Shown here: positions 9,490 to 18,747 of the stretch, piece by piece | How the letters are laid out: the number at the start of each line of letters is the position of its first letter | Position numbering within the stretch: position 1 is the stretch's first letter | DNA from: Pirellula sp. SH-Sr6A | Lineage (GTDB): Bacteria > Planctomycetota > Planctomycetia > Pirellulales > Pirellulaceae | Reading direction: 5' to 3' | Length of the DNA: 64,000 bases | NCBI RefSeq assembly: GCF_001610875.1 | Contig: NZ_CP011272.1 | Span: forward strand, 2,275,988-2,339,987 | Notes under the pieces: generated by a model | Databases searched by the model: none | Told to the model about the DNA's origin: nothing | The model's input: the letters and a program-made list of their open reading frames with translations, nothing else | Translations under genes and position numbers: made by a program

Positions 9490-10305
9490 CTATGTTCCCA
9501 GGGCTTGAATCATCAACTGCTGGAGCTCGAGGGAGGCTACAGCCAGGTACTCCCCACGCCAGATCGTTGTCTGGTCACCGCAAAGGTTCGACAATACCGC
9601 CCCGGCTTCCTCCACGATCAATGCCCCGGCCGCGACATCCCAAGGTTTGAGACGATTGGCCCAATAAGCATCCAGGCGGCCAGCGGCAACGTAACAAAGG
9701 TTCAAGGCCGCAGACCCAAGCCGCCGTATGCTTTGACTTTGCTCGAGCACATTCAGAAACTGCTCGACCTCGGGGGAATCCCGGTGAACCTCCGGGGGAA
9801 AGCTGACAGCAACCATCGCGTCCTCCATCCGGTGGCACCCGGAGGCGCGGATCGCAGCACCATTGAGGTCCGCTCCCTCCCCTCGGACTGCGCTAAAAAG
9901 CTCTCGCGAGATTGGGTCGTAAACCACTCCAATCCACACCGTATCGCCGCGTACCAAAGCGATCGACACCGCGAAGTTGGGCAAGCGATGGACGTAATTG
10001 GCGGTTCCATCCAGCGGGTCCACCACCCAAGTCCACGGGCCTTCTTCGCGGGTGGATGGTTCGTCCGCAAGCCCATGGGCTCCTAGCTCCAGCCCGCTCT
10101 CCTCCCCGATGAAGACGTGATCGGGGAATGCGGTCAGCAGGACCGACTCGATTTCCTTTTGGGCTGCGATGTCTGCGTCGGTGACCAAATCCTTCGGTCC
10201 TTTTTCGCGCACCGATGCGGTAAGCAACATCTCGTCCAAAATACGCCCGGCTCGAACCGCTGCATCCTTGGCGACAACCAAGGCATTCGATAAAGAGAAT
10301 TCCAT
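9490..10305 (-). CDS. Inositol monophosphatase family phosphatase
   Basis: A 271-residue protein with the full metal-binding set of the Li-sensitive phosphatase superfamily: GPKDLVTDADIAAQ, FIGEESG, WVVDPLDGTANYVHRLP and, near the end, KPWDVAAGALIVEEAGA. It removes phosphate from inositol monophosphate or related sugar or nucleotide phosphates in the cytoplasm, using Mg2+. Members include SuhB, CysQ and HisN-like enzymes, and the substrate cannot be settled here. It stands alone, divergent from the hypothetical gene at 10423. Confidence 0.9.
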   Translation of the reverse strand: MEFSLSNALVVAKDAAVRAGRILDEMLLTASVREKGPKDLVTDADIAAQKEIESVLLTAFPDHVFIGEESGLELGAHGLADEPSTREEGPWTWVVDPLDGTANYVHRLPNFAVSIALVRGDTVWIGVVYDPISRELFSAVRGEGADLNGAAIRASGCHRMEDAMVAVSFPPEVHRDSPEVEQFLNVLEQSQSIRRLGSAALNLCYVAAGRLDAYWANRLKPWDVAAGALIVEEAGAVLSNLCGDQTTIWRGEYLAVASLELQQLMIQALGT

Positions 10306-10422
10306 CGGTAAACTTGGGAGGGGTTAGTCGTTTCGTTTCTTGTTTCTAGATGCCTTGCGGGGTATCGTATCGGATCTTTGAGAAATCTGAAAACGACGGA
10401 TGGGAAACGGAGCAAATCGCCG

Positions 10423-11112
10423 ATGAGCTGGATCCTTCATGATCAAGAGGGCCAATGGGAAACCGGGGATTGGACAGTGCGAGTTGCGCTGCAGTCGAGC
10501 CCTGAGATTCGGTTCTTCCACCATGGCGCATACCTCTGGGGTGTCTCGATTTGCCCCACCGATCCTTCTATTTCCTCCAACGTCCCGACCGCTCCATCTA
10601 CCGGGTCGGATTTGCGACCCTCCGATTTCCCGGCCTCTGATTTTTATGTGCGAGGAGAGGATTTGGTCGCTGCCTACGCGGAACGTGCCCCGCTCCCTTT
10701 CGCTTACCAAGTCTACTTTTGTGCGCTTCCGAGCGATCCCAAACGCGTCTGTCTCGAAATGTGGCTAAGTGTTCAGACATCGACGTTGGAGGCTCACCCG
10801 ACCCTTCTCCTGAATCTCGGAAACGGTGCTGGAACGGATCTATCACCCGGGTTTACAGAGACACCTGGGGTCGTAGCGCTGCGAAACGGAACCGCGGGGC
10901 TCATTGTGCACCCACTGGATCAAAAGGACGTGACGATCGATCTCGCCCCCCCGGCGATCGCGCCGTTCAAAGCGTTTGGTGGTTTTATGGAAAAGGGTGT
11001 GATTCGACGCATGCGCCTTCAACTCGTAACGAGCAATGAGGTGATTGCCCCCGGAGACTGGGACAGGATCGTCTCGGAGTTTGCGGCGAGCCCCCTTCCA
11101 TTGACCGCATAG
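10423..11112 (+). CDS. Hypothetical protein
   Basis: About 229 residues from ATG 10423. A TTG at 10378 in the same frame gives a longer version with an unconvincing basic start. The protein looks soluble and beta-rich, with no signal peptide: MSWILHDQEGQWETGDW, then WGVSICPTD, a Pro/Ser-rich linker, and VYFCALPSDPKRVCLEMWLS. I recognise no family. The codon use is like its neighbours, so it appears to be a real resident gene. Confidence 0.65.
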   Translation: MSWILHDQEGQWETGDWTVRVALQSSPEIRFFHHGAYLWGVSICPTDPSISSNVPTAPSTGSDLRPSDFPASDFYVRGEDLVAAYAERAPLPFAYQVYFCALPSDPKRVCLEMWLSVQTSTLEAHPTLLLNLGNGAGTDLSPGFTETPGVVALRNGTAGLIVHPLDQKDVTIDLAPPAIAPFKAFGGFMEKGVIRRMRLQLVTSNEVIAPGDWDRIVSEFAASPLPLTA

Positions 11113-11272
11113 CGACTCGTTTCTTGCCCGGGTTCGGATATCATGCCGGGGTTTGAATATCGTACTTATAGGTATGTTCCCGTTGGATGAACTGGTACGG
11201 GGGAGGTTGCTGAAGGATGCAAATGGTCTCTTCCATACGAATTTTCTATTTCTAATTGATGGAGTTTGAGTT

Positions 11273-12136
11273 TTGGCCAAGACGACTGCTGCAACCGCTG
11301 CGAAAACCTCTTCGAAGAAGAGCACGACGACAAAAAAAGGGACCGCGACCAAAGTAAAGACGGAGACGATTCGGTCTTGGTACGACTATCCAGAACTGTA
11401 TGAGTTGGGGTTTCTCGAAGAGACCCCCACCGAGTCCCTCTTCTTAATGAATGTCTTCAACAAGTATGTCCCCTTCCCAGTCGAGCGGGTCTTGGAAACA
11501 GGCTGTGGGTCGGGAAGGCTGATCTGCGACATGGCAAAACGAGGGTTTGCGATGACCGGGCTGGATCTCAACCCCACATCGCTCGACTATTGCCAAGCGA
11601 AACTTAACAAAGACGGATGCAGAGCCGAACTAGTGGTAGGGGATATGACCCAATTCCACTTCGACAAACCCTTTGACGCCGTCGTCAACGCGATCAACAC
11701 CTTTCGACATTTGGAAACCGAGGAGGCCGCTCTCGCTCATTTGAACTGCGTCGCCGATCACTTGAAGCCCGGCGGGGTTTTCGTGTTGTCCTTGCATCTG
11801 CTTCCCCGCGGAGGCGATTTATGGGGGACCGAACGATGGACCGCGAAGACCGATGACATGTCGATCTACTATGCGTTGACCGTCGTGGAAACGAGCATGA
11901 AGACACGGCTTGAGAAGCTTCGCATTTCGATGCTCGTGAAGAAGAAAGAGGAATCGTTCCGTTTGGCGGATCACATCACATTGCGGATCTATACGGTCGA
12001 TCAACTCAAGAGCTTGTTGGCCAAATGCCCCAAGCTCAAAATCGCAGGCGTGCACGACTTTTGGTACGACATCGATTCGACGCAGAAATTGAATTCCAAC
12101 GCGTGCGACACTATCCTCGTATTGCAACGCGTCTAG
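11273..12136 (+). CDS. Class I SAM-dependent methyltransferase
   Basis: A 287-residue protein starting at TTG 11273, with GGAG at 11261-11264 as a suitably spaced ribosome-binding site. The first 30 residues are a Lys/Thr/Ala-rich tail, an unusual extension. The Rossmann core then shows VLETGCGSGRLICDMAKRG (motif I), MTGLDLNPTSL (motif II), VVGDMTQFHF and a later LKPGGVFVLSLHL. It transfers a methyl group from SAM to an unknown acceptor. The basic tail may contact nucleic acid or membrane, which is speculation. Confidence 0.85.
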   Translation: MAKTTAATAAKTSSKKSTTTKKGTATKVKTETIRSWYDYPELYELGFLEETPTESLFLMNVFNKYVPFPVERVLETGCGSGRLICDMAKRGFAMTGLDLNPTSLDYCQAKLNKDGCRAELVVGDMTQFHFDKPFDAVVNAINTFRHLETEEAALAHLNCVADHLKPGGVFVLSLHLLPRGGDLWGTERWTAKTDDMSIYYALTVVETSMKTRLEKLRISMLVKKKEESFRLADHITLRIYTVDQLKSLLAKCPKLKIAGVHDFWYDIDSTQKLNSNACDTILVLQRV

Positions 12137-12215
12137 CGATCCTTGTCGAGAATAGTTGCAAAGAGTTGAACCGAGTACTAACGCATCGATTCTCTAGGAT
12201 CGCGCGATGAAACGA

Positions 12216-12244
12216 AAAGAGCTTGGTGATGGTCCAAGCTCTTT
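12216..12244 (-). terminator. Terminator downstream of small secreted protein gene
   Basis: An 11-bp inverted repeat (12216-12226 with 12234-12244) with a 7-base loop. On the minus strand it runs into TTTTCGTTTC. It lies 29 bases after the stop of the 12273-12485 gene. Confidence 0.75.
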
Positions 12245-12272
12245 CGATCGTTCAGGTTCGTACCGAGCGGTC

Positions 12273-12485
12273 TTAACGGGACAACGGATTCCACGACCGT
12301 GTCTTGAGCCACTTGGATTGGGATGGGCGGCTCTTCGTGGAGGTCGTCGACTTGCCCTCAAAGAAACCCTTTTCCGGTTGGAATTTCCGTGAAATGGGAT
12401 CTCGAACTTTCGCATCCGCTGGTGCAACGATCGACAACATCCCTGTTGCAACAACCGCTGCGACGATGTAACGGATCGTCTTCAT
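12273..12485 (-). CDS. Small secreted basic protein
   Basis: A 70-residue protein. ATG 12485 is preferred because GAGGAG sits about 8 bases upstream and the product then begins with a clean signal peptide (MKTIRYIVAAVVATG...ADA). The mature part, about 45 residues, is Lys/Arg/Ser-rich with KGFFEGKS and ends RSWNPLSR. No cysteines and no recognised family. Its own terminator downstream and good ribosome-binding site argue that it is expressed. Confidence 0.7.
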   Translation of the reverse strand: MKTIRYIVAAVVATGMLSIVAPADAKVRDPISRKFQPEKGFFEGKSTTSTKSRPSQSKWLKTRSWNPLSR

Positions 12486-12509
12486 ATAGTAACTCCTCTT
12501 GTTTCGCAT

Positions 12510-12857
12510 TTTCCATTCTTAGCGAAGCAACTTACATTCGCTTTACACTTGCGATCTAAAGCAACTGAGGTACCAATCGAACGCAATCAGGCAGATTGCG
12601 ATGACGAAGCGGGCCACCGATCGACCCGCAATTCCAAGAGCAAGGTGCAGAGATAGGGATTTCTCCACGCGATTCCAGTCAGAATCGAATGCAACAGAGA
12701 GGGACGCATCCCGATTATTTTTATCACTCGGATTCGAGCGCTATCGCAATCCACATCGCGGCGCCGGAGAACGATGGACATCCGAATTCCCAGTGTCAAC
12801 TACCGTTACCGTCTTCCGTGACACGGCTCGCTCGGACATCAATTTCGCTTCAACGAT
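12510..12857. other. Intergenic region without a recognised gene
   Basis: About 350 bases between the divergent small secreted protein gene and the sensor kinase. Only short, poorly supported open frames are present. It should contain the promoters of both neighbours, but I could not pick out a convincing -10/-35 or -24/-12 element. Confidence 0.5.
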
Positions 12858-14135
12858 ATGGCCTCAGGTGCACGTAAGGGTACAATGAGGAGTCCTTCCT
12901 CCCCCACTAAGCTTTCCCCTGCCATGAACGCCTACTCGTATTCCTCGTTGTCAAAGCAAGCACAGCGAGAGATCTTTCGATTTGTAGCGGACTGCACCTA
13001 CGACTGGGAGTCTTGGCTCGATCTCGATGGGAAACTGATTTGGGTTAATCCCGCGGTAGAACGACTTACAAGCTTCAGCATGACTGAGTGTCTGGGCATG
13101 CAGGAGTATCCGTTGGAGATTGTTGCAGAACCAGATCGCCCCACCATGCAATCGATCCTGGCATCCGCGATTCAAGGAGGATCAGGAAACGATCGCGAAT
13201 TTCGGATCGTAAAGAAAGATAAAAGTTGGCACTGGTTCGCCGTATCCTGGCAACCGCTTGTGGTCGCCAATGGAGGTCGAATAGGGATCCGAATGAGCAT
13301 GCGAGACATCTGCGATCGCAAGGCGCTCGAAGAGGAAAAGACGAAATACAACATCCACTTGGAAGAGTTAGCGCAGGCGAGAGCTTCCCAGATTGTAGAA
13401 CTCCGCAACAAGCAGATTCAAAACGAGAAGTTAGCGGCCTTAGGGGTAATCGCTGCGAAGGTGGCTCATGAGATCAATAATCCGATGGCCGGGATTAAGA
13501 ACGCCATACGACTGATCCAGGATGAAAACCAGCTTTCTGTGGATGCTCTCGAAATGTTTCGTCTCGTCGACAACGAAATCGAACGAATCATCCGAATTCT
13601 CAGGCAGCTCTATCAGCTTTATAGGCCCAATCTCTCCCCTCCCGACGCGTTCGATTTATTGAAGACGATGGACGATGTCATCGTCATGATTGAAACACAG
13701 TTTGGCGCGACGAAACCGGAATTCCAGCGCGTCCATTGGCCCGAAGCGTGTTGGATCGTCGGTTTCGAACAGGAGCTCAAACAGATCCTATACAATGTAA
13801 TCCTCAACGCTGTGCAAGCCTCCGTGGAAGGGGGGTTGATCGAAGTCGAACTGGATAGCCACGAACAAGAGAGACTCAGGATTCGTGTGCGCGATCATGG
13901 CCATGGAATTCCGGCCGATATGCTCCCTCGATTGTTTGAACCTTTCTTCACCACCAAACAGGGAAGAGAGAAGGAGGGGACAGGGTTGGGGTTAGCGATT
14001 TCGCAGAGCCTGGCGACGGCCATGGGCGGTTTTATTGAAGCTCAGAGTACCGACGGAGGGGGAGCCACCTTCGTCATCGAACTCCCCGTCGTAAGCGCAT
14101 CGGCAAGAATCGAATCGAAGTCAGCAGGTATCTAG
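12858..14135 (+). CDS. PAS-domain sensor histidine kinase (NtrB-like)
   Basis: Up to 425 residues. In-frame ATGs at 12858, 12885 and 12924 are all possible starts, and the last removes a low-complexity Ser/Pro stretch. A PAS domain spans about residues 40-155, followed by a coiled coil. A HisKA domain has KVAHEINNPMAGI with phospho-acceptor His204. The ATPase domain has ILYNVILNAVQAS (N box), DHGHGIP (G1) and EGTGLGLAIS (G2). No membrane segment is visible, so it senses a cytoplasmic signal. It sits 23 bases upstream of a sigma54-type response regulator and almost certainly phosphorylates it. Confidence 0.92.
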   Translation: MASGARKGTMRSPSSPTKLSPAMNAYSYSSLSKQAQREIFRFVADCTYDWESWLDLDGKLIWVNPAVERLTSFSMTECLGMQEYPLEIVAEPDRPTMQSILASAIQGGSGNDREFRIVKKDKSWHWFAVSWQPLVVANGGRIGIRMSMRDICDRKALEEEKTKYNIHLEELAQARASQIVELRNKQIQNEKLAALGVIAAKVAHEINNPMAGIKNAIRLIQDENQLSVDALEMFRLVDNEIERIIRILRQLYQLYRPNLSPPDAFDLLKTMDDVIVMIETQFGATKPEFQRVHWPEACWIVGFEQELKQILYNVILNAVQASVEGGLIEVELDSHEQERLRIRVRDHGHGIPADMLPRLFEPFFTTKQGREKEGTGLGLAISQSLATAMGGFIEAQSTDGGGATFVIELPVVSASARIESKSAGI

Positions 14136-14158
14136 GTCAAAGGAAAAGGTCTGTCGCA

Positions 14159-15580
14159 ATGAATCCACTTCCATCCATTCTATTAGCAGACGACGAGCCG
14201 CTGTTCGGTGAAACAACCTCGCGCTATCTACGAAACCACGGTTACCAAGTGAACTACGTCATGGATGGCCACGCGGCGTTGAAGGCGCTGGAGACGCAAG
14301 AGTTTCAGGCCATCATTGCGGACTTGGATATGCCAGGCAATCGCGATTTGGAGTTGCTGCAGGCTTGCCGCAAGCGATTTGCTCACACTCCATTCGTAGT
14401 CGTTACAGGTAGGCCCACGTTGCCGAGTGCGATCGAGGGCATTCGACTGGGAATCCACGATTATTTCCTAAAACCATTTGAGCTTGCTGATTTGCTTCAC
14501 TCGATTCATCGTGCGTTGCCCAACGGCGTTGCCAAACAGGAATTCCGAAGCGGCGCTTACCGCGAGATCTTGGGCGAAAGCGCTGCCATGCAAGATCTGA
14601 AAGCATGGCTCGACCGCGTCTCCCATTCCAATGCAACAGTCCTTGTTCGAGGCGAAAGCGGGACAGGCAAAGAGTTGATCGCGAGAGAGATCCATCAAGC
14701 GAGTTTGCGATCGAACCAGCCTTATATCACAATCGACTGCGCCTCGATTCCAGAAAGTCTGATCGAGTCGACATTGTTCGGACATGTGAAAGGATCCTTC
14801 ACTGGCGCGACCGCGGACAAAATGGGATTGATCGCACAGGCCGATCGAGGGACGGTGTTCTTGGATGAGATCGGCGAACTTCCGCTGCCCATGCAGGCGA
14901 AGCTTCTGCGAGTCCTGCAGTTTGGTACTTTCATTCCCGTTGGGGGAACCGAAGAGGTGCGCGTCGATGCCCGCGTCATCGCGGCAACCAACCGCGACTT
15001 ATCTGCGGAAGTCTCCAGAGGGAAGTTCCGACTCGACCTGTATTACCGTCTTTCCGTCTTGGAGGTTGTGCCTCCGCCGTTGCGAGACCGCATCGACGAT
15101 ATGGAGATGCTCGCTCAACATTTCTTGGATCGCATTGCCCAGCGCGACCGCAAACCCAAGTGGACGCTTCATCCGACCGCCATCGAAGCGTTGCGAAACT
15201 ACAGTTGGCCCGGCAATGTTCGCGAGCTCCAAAATACGATCGAGCGTTGCGGTTGCTTGGCGAAAGGCCAGACAATTTATTCGACCGATATTGCAGCCTC
15301 GCTTTCTAAGCAAGTCACATCGAGCGCCCCGGTCATGCAGGGATCGATGGACACCGCACCCAAACGGCAACGCGAATTACCCAGCTGGCACGGTCAACAC
15401 GCGCAAAGCGAAAAACTCTATCTCGAGGGCTTGCTCGCCCAATACCAAGGAAACGTGTCGCAGGCCGCCAAGGCAGCGGGCATTACCCGCCAAGGCCTTC
15501 ACAAAGCGATCGTCCGCCTGGGGTTGGATATTCATTCCTTTCGAACGAAGGGCCGTTCGACAGAAGCCCAAACATCTTAA
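14159..15580 (+). CDS. NtrC-family sigma54-dependent response regulator
   Basis: A 473-residue regulator. The receiver domain (about 1-120) has the acidic pair at 11-12, phosphorylation site Asp55 in IIADLDMPG, VVTG and LKPF. The AAA+ domain has GESGTGKE (Walker A, about 165-172), GSFTGA at 212-217, LFLDEIGELP-type Walker B and a PGNVRELQN element. The GAFTGA loop that contacts sigma54 carries Ser instead of the first Ala. A Fis-type helix-turn-helix ends the protein (AAKAAGITRQGLHKAI). It activates sigma54 promoters when phosphorylated by the upstream kinase. Targets are unknown. Confidence 0.93.
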   Translation: MNPLPSILLADDEPLFGETTSRYLRNHGYQVNYVMDGHAALKALETQEFQAIIADLDMPGNRDLELLQACRKRFAHTPFVVVTGRPTLPSAIEGIRLGIHDYFLKPFELADLLHSIHRALPNGVAKQEFRSGAYREILGESAAMQDLKAWLDRVSHSNATVLVRGESGTGKELIAREIHQASLRSNQPYITIDCASIPESLIESTLFGHVKGSFTGATADKMGLIAQADRGTVFLDEIGELPLPMQAKLLRVLQFGTFIPVGGTEEVRVDARVIAATNRDLSAEVSRGKFRLDLYYRLSVLEVVPPPLRDRIDDMEMLAQHFLDRIAQRDRKPKWTLHPTAIEALRNYSWPGNVRELQNTIERCGCLAKGQTIYSTDIAASLSKQVTSSAPVMQGSMDTAPKRQRELPSWHGQHAQSEKLYLEGLLAQYQGNVSQAAKAAGITRQGLHKAIVRLGLDIHSFRTKGRSTEAQTS

Positions 15581-15595
15581 AGTTGGAACTGATGA

Positions 15596-15632
15596 AACGA
15601 ACACACCTCGCTGAACGCGAGGTGTGTCGTTG
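15596..15632. terminator. Terminator-like hairpin between convergent genes
   Basis: An 11-bp inverted repeat (15601-15611 with 15617-15627) extended by further pairing of AACG with CGTT across a bulge. T-runs are weak on both sides. It lies between the stops of the response regulator and the porin and probably serves both directions. Confidence 0.65.
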
Positions 15633-15671
15633 GATGTTGTCGTTCAGGAGAACGATTTTCAACACGTTGGA

Positions 15672-17075
15672 TTAGAACGTGAAGACCATGTCACCGCCAA
15701 AGGCAGCTTGGCTGGAATCTGCATTCTCATTGAAGCCGTAGTTAGCTTTATCCCATACCCAGCGGACTTCAGGTCGGAACATGAGGTTCGCGTTATGGCG
15801 ATAGTTCACACCGACCGTGTAGTTGTACAGATCGTTGTTCGAGTTGCCAGCGAATCGGTTGCTGCCTGCACTGAAGCCTTCACCACCGTAGTTGAACCAC
15901 TCAAAGCGTTGTCCCAAGGAGACGCAATCGTTGAGTTGGTAAATCAAGTAGTGAATGTTACCGAATGTGTTTCGGTGAGCAGCACCCGATACGTTTCGCG
16001 TGAACAGTACGTCGGTTTGATTGATGTACGTCAGCTTTTCGGTCAAGCCAGCTGTCAGAACCAAGCTGTGCACTCCGCCTCGCTCACGAGGATCGGTGCG
16101 ATCGCCGAAACGTCCGAGAGCGGAAGAGTACACAACCGTCAAATCGTCGCTGAGAACTCGTTTGAAACCGCTCAGGTACGCATCACCGTTGTCGTCGAAT
16201 CCACTGTCCCAACCCATGACGTATCCGCCATACAGTTGCGTGTCGTCGTCGACATTGTAAGTTCCCAAAGCACCGGTGTGGGTGAAGGGTTCTGCGTTGT
16301 AGAACGTGAACTGACGGCTGTAGAAGAAGTTACCGGTCGCACCGACAACTTCGTTCCCGACGATCGTGAAGAAACGACCGATCTTCATGCTCAAGTCACC
16401 CGACGCGACTTCGCCGTAGACTTGTGGCAGTGCGTGCCCATAAGCACCACCGTTGTCCCACGAGTCGTCGAAGCGGCCTGGGGTTCCGAACGCTTGGGTG
16501 TCGGGAGCATCGGTACCGTAAACGTAGTCGATACGTCCACCGAATCCGAGGCCTTCACTTCCGTCGGCAACCTTCTCAGCGAAGAACCATTGCTGGCCCA
16601 ACTGAACTCGGCTGTCGTAGGTGTTGAAGCTGAATGGGTTTTGATGGGAATGATACCCAACGCTGGTCCACCCGCCCACATTCAATCCAGCGATCCCGCA
16701 TGGGAACAATTTCCATGGCTCGCCGATGCAGCAATCTCCGAGGAGACCGCCACCAAAACAACTTCCGCACGACGAGTTATCGCAACCACCCAAGCCGTCG
16801 CAGCTGGATTTGCCGTCGCAAATCGCAGCCACATCGCATGCTGGCGAGTTATCGCAGCAAGCGGACGAGGCGATCGGTGCTGGTGCACTGGACTTTCCAG
16901 CATCGCTAGCAGAGGTAATCGGAGCTGGAGCTTGTGTGGAAGCTCCATCTTCGTTGTAGCTGTAGTAAGAAGCTGGGTAATAGCGAGGAGCAGTTCGGTT
17001 GCTTTGACCGAAGGCCGTTCCCCCTAAGCAAGCGCCTGCAATCATTGCAGAGAGCGCTACTTTGCTTAATTTCAT
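15672..17075 (-). CDS. BBP2-type outer-membrane beta-barrel porin
   Basis: About 467 residues from ATG 17075, which follows AGGAG and gives a clear signal peptide (MKLSKVALSAMIAGACLGGTAFGQ). The mature N-terminus is a Cys-rich segment of about 60 residues (CCDNSPACD, CDGKSSCDGLGGC, GDCC). The rest is a porin barrel with GWTSVGYHSHQNPFSFNTYD, EVVGATGNFFYSRQFTFYN and a C-terminus ending in MVFTF, the terminal Phe expected of outer-membrane proteins. This matches the planctomycete OmpL-like BBP2 porin family. The Cys-rich head may be disulfide-linked in the periplasm. Confidence 0.85.
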   Translation of the reverse strand: MKLSKVALSAMIAGACLGGTAFGQSNRTAPRYYPASYYSYNEDGASTQAPAPITSASDAGKSSAPAPIASSACCDNSPACDVAAICDGKSSCDGLGGCDNSSCGSCFGGGLLGDCCIGEPWKLFPCGIAGLNVGGWTSVGYHSHQNPFSFNTYDSRVQLGQQWFFAEKVADGSEGLGFGGRIDYVYGTDAPDTQAFGTPGRFDDSWDNGGAYGHALPQVYGEVASGDLSMKIGRFFTIVGNEVVGATGNFFYSRQFTFYNAEPFTHTGALGTYNVDDDTQLYGGYVMGWDSGFDDNGDAYLSGFKRVLSDDLTVVYSSALGRFGDRTDPRERGGVHSLVLTAGLTEKLTYINQTDVLFTRNVSGAAHRNTFGNIHYLIYQLNDCVSLGQRFEWFNYGGEGFSAGSNRFAGNSNNDLYNYTVGVNYRHNANLMFRPEVRWVWDKANYGFNENADSSQAAFGGDMVFTF

Positions 17076-17424
17076 AGTTCTGGAACTCCTATCCTGAACG
17101 AACGGAACGCTATAGCGTTGGAAACGGCCGAACCTGTATGGCCAATCTCCTATAAAGCTCACGGTCGAACAGCAGGCTACAATCCCGGGAGAGCGGGTTG
17201 AGTTGGTTCTTCCGTGAACGGGTACTCGCCATCGTTATCGGACACAGTTCTTCATAGAATTCATGCGAAGAATAAGCTACTGTATGACTCTTACAACCGG
17301 AGGGTGGCAGTTTTGGTAAACTGTTCCGTTAAGATAGAATGTAATACCCCTCTCCCATGCCTCCCCTCCCCCGATCATCGCTTCTCCATCGCCTCCGAGC
17401 GATTTCGCTAACCCAATAGAATCA
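17076..17424. other. Divergent intergenic region
   Basis: About 350 bases between the porin and alcohol dehydrogenase starts. No gene is supported. It must hold both promoters. I see no clear operator or hairpin, only short C/T-rich runs near 17350-17385. Confidence 0.5.
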
Positions 17425-18606
17425 ATGCAGGCATTCGATTACCAACTTCGGCCCCGCATTCTTTTCGGAGCCAATTGTATCGATCAACTCGGTGTGCTAG
17501 CAAAGGAGCTGGACAGCACGAGAGTCCTTTTGGTAAGCGACCCAGGGGTCGTGCAAGCAGGAATCTTTGACCGAGGTCGCGAGAGCTTACAAAATGCCCA
17601 CCTGCAAGTGGTCGGTTTCCATTCCTTTACCGAGAATCCCTCTACTCGCCACGTAGATGACGGGGTTCAGGTGGCGAAGTCTTTTCGGCCGGATTTGATC
17701 GTAGGACTCGGCGGCGGTTCCAGCATGGACTGCGCGAAGGGGATTAATTTCATCTATTCCTGTGGCGGTCGAATCCACGATTATTGGGGGGTTGGAAAGG
17801 CAACCGGGCCTCTCCTGCCGATGATCGCCATTCCAACGACGGCCGGAACAGGCAGCGAAACGCAATCCTTCGCCCTCATCAGCGACTCAGAAACCCACGT
17901 CAAGATGGCTTGTGGCGACCCGCGTGCTGCGTGCCGCATCGCGATGCTCGACCCTGTCCTCACCTTAACACAACCCGCCCGCGTCACGGCTTTGACTGGG
18001 ATCGATGCTTTGACCCACGCGCTCGAAACGTTCGTCTGCAATCGACGCAATCCCATGTCGGAGTGCTACTCACTGGAAGCCTGGCGCCGCTTGACTTCCG
18101 GGTTCTCTCGAGTCATTCACCATCCCATGGATCTGCAAGCTCGCGGGGATATGCTCTTAGGTGCCGCATTTGCCGGCATGGCGATCGAGGCCTCCATGTT
18201 GGGGGCAGCCCATGCCCTCGCCAATCCCCTCACCGCAAATCTGGGAACTCCCCACGGGCAAGCGGTCGGATTGATGATGCCCCATGTGATCCGCTTCAAC
18301 AGCCCGGTCGTCGGAGATCGCTACGAAACATTGATGAAAAACGCAGCCCATCCAGGTTCAGCAGGTGTCCCCCCAGCCGAGCAGCTGGCAGGGCAAATGA
18401 CCCACTGGCTGAGCGAGGCCGGTCTCGCTACCACTTTGCGACAACTGGAAGGCTGGCCGAGCGATGCCACCGAATCCGACTCGCTCCTGCGAACCCTGGC
18501 TTCAGGCGCCGTCAAACAATGGACCGCAGGCTTCAACCCCAGATCGGTTAGCGAAGCTGACATGCTGGACCTCTACCAACTCGCGTTGGCCTCGCCGCAG
18601 TCCTAG
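17425..18606 (+). CDS. Iron-containing alcohol dehydrogenase
   Basis: A 393-residue group III (Fe-type) alcohol dehydrogenase. The N-terminal NAD-binding part has VGLGGGSSMDCAKG and IPTTAGTGSE. The metal site is visible as DALTHALE, the AHALANPLTAN helix and GTPHGQAVGLMMPHVIRFN. It interconverts an alcohol and an aldehyde or ketone with NAD(H) in the cytoplasm. The substrate is undetermined. Methanol, butanol, lactaldehyde and maleylacetate reductases share this layout. It is monocistronic here. Confidence 0.9.
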   Translation: MQAFDYQLRPRILFGANCIDQLGVLAKELDSTRVLLVSDPGVVQAGIFDRGRESLQNAHLQVVGFHSFTENPSTRHVDDGVQVAKSFRPDLIVGLGGGSSMDCAKGINFIYSCGGRIHDYWGVGKATGPLLPMIAIPTTAGTGSETQSFALISDSETHVKMACGDPRAACRIAMLDPVLTLTQPARVTALTGIDALTHALETFVCNRRNPMSECYSLEAWRRLTSGFSRVIHHPMDLQARGDMLLGAAFAGMAIEASMLGAAHALANPLTANLGTPHGQAVGLMMPHVIRFNSPVVGDRYETLMKNAAHPGSAGVPPAEQLAGQMTHWLSEAGLATTLRQLEGWPSDATESDSLLRTLASGAVKQWTAGFNPRSVSEADMLDLYQLALASPQS

Positions 18607-18747
18607 CGATCCCACCCGCAATTCTTCGCGGGCGTGGCGCCTGGGCGAGATGCCCCGGCAAATCGTCTACAATAGCCAGCTCGACGCGGATGGGCCGCAC
18701 CTGCAACGCTCGTCTAAATCTCTTCCCTATTGTTCCATAGGCCTTCT

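Noticed and set aside
15624-17027. 467-residue plus-strand frame across the porin gene
   Set aside because: It mirrors the porin codons in antisense and has a Val/Glu/Thr-biased composition. The porin has a signal peptide, ribosome-binding site and C-terminal Phe.
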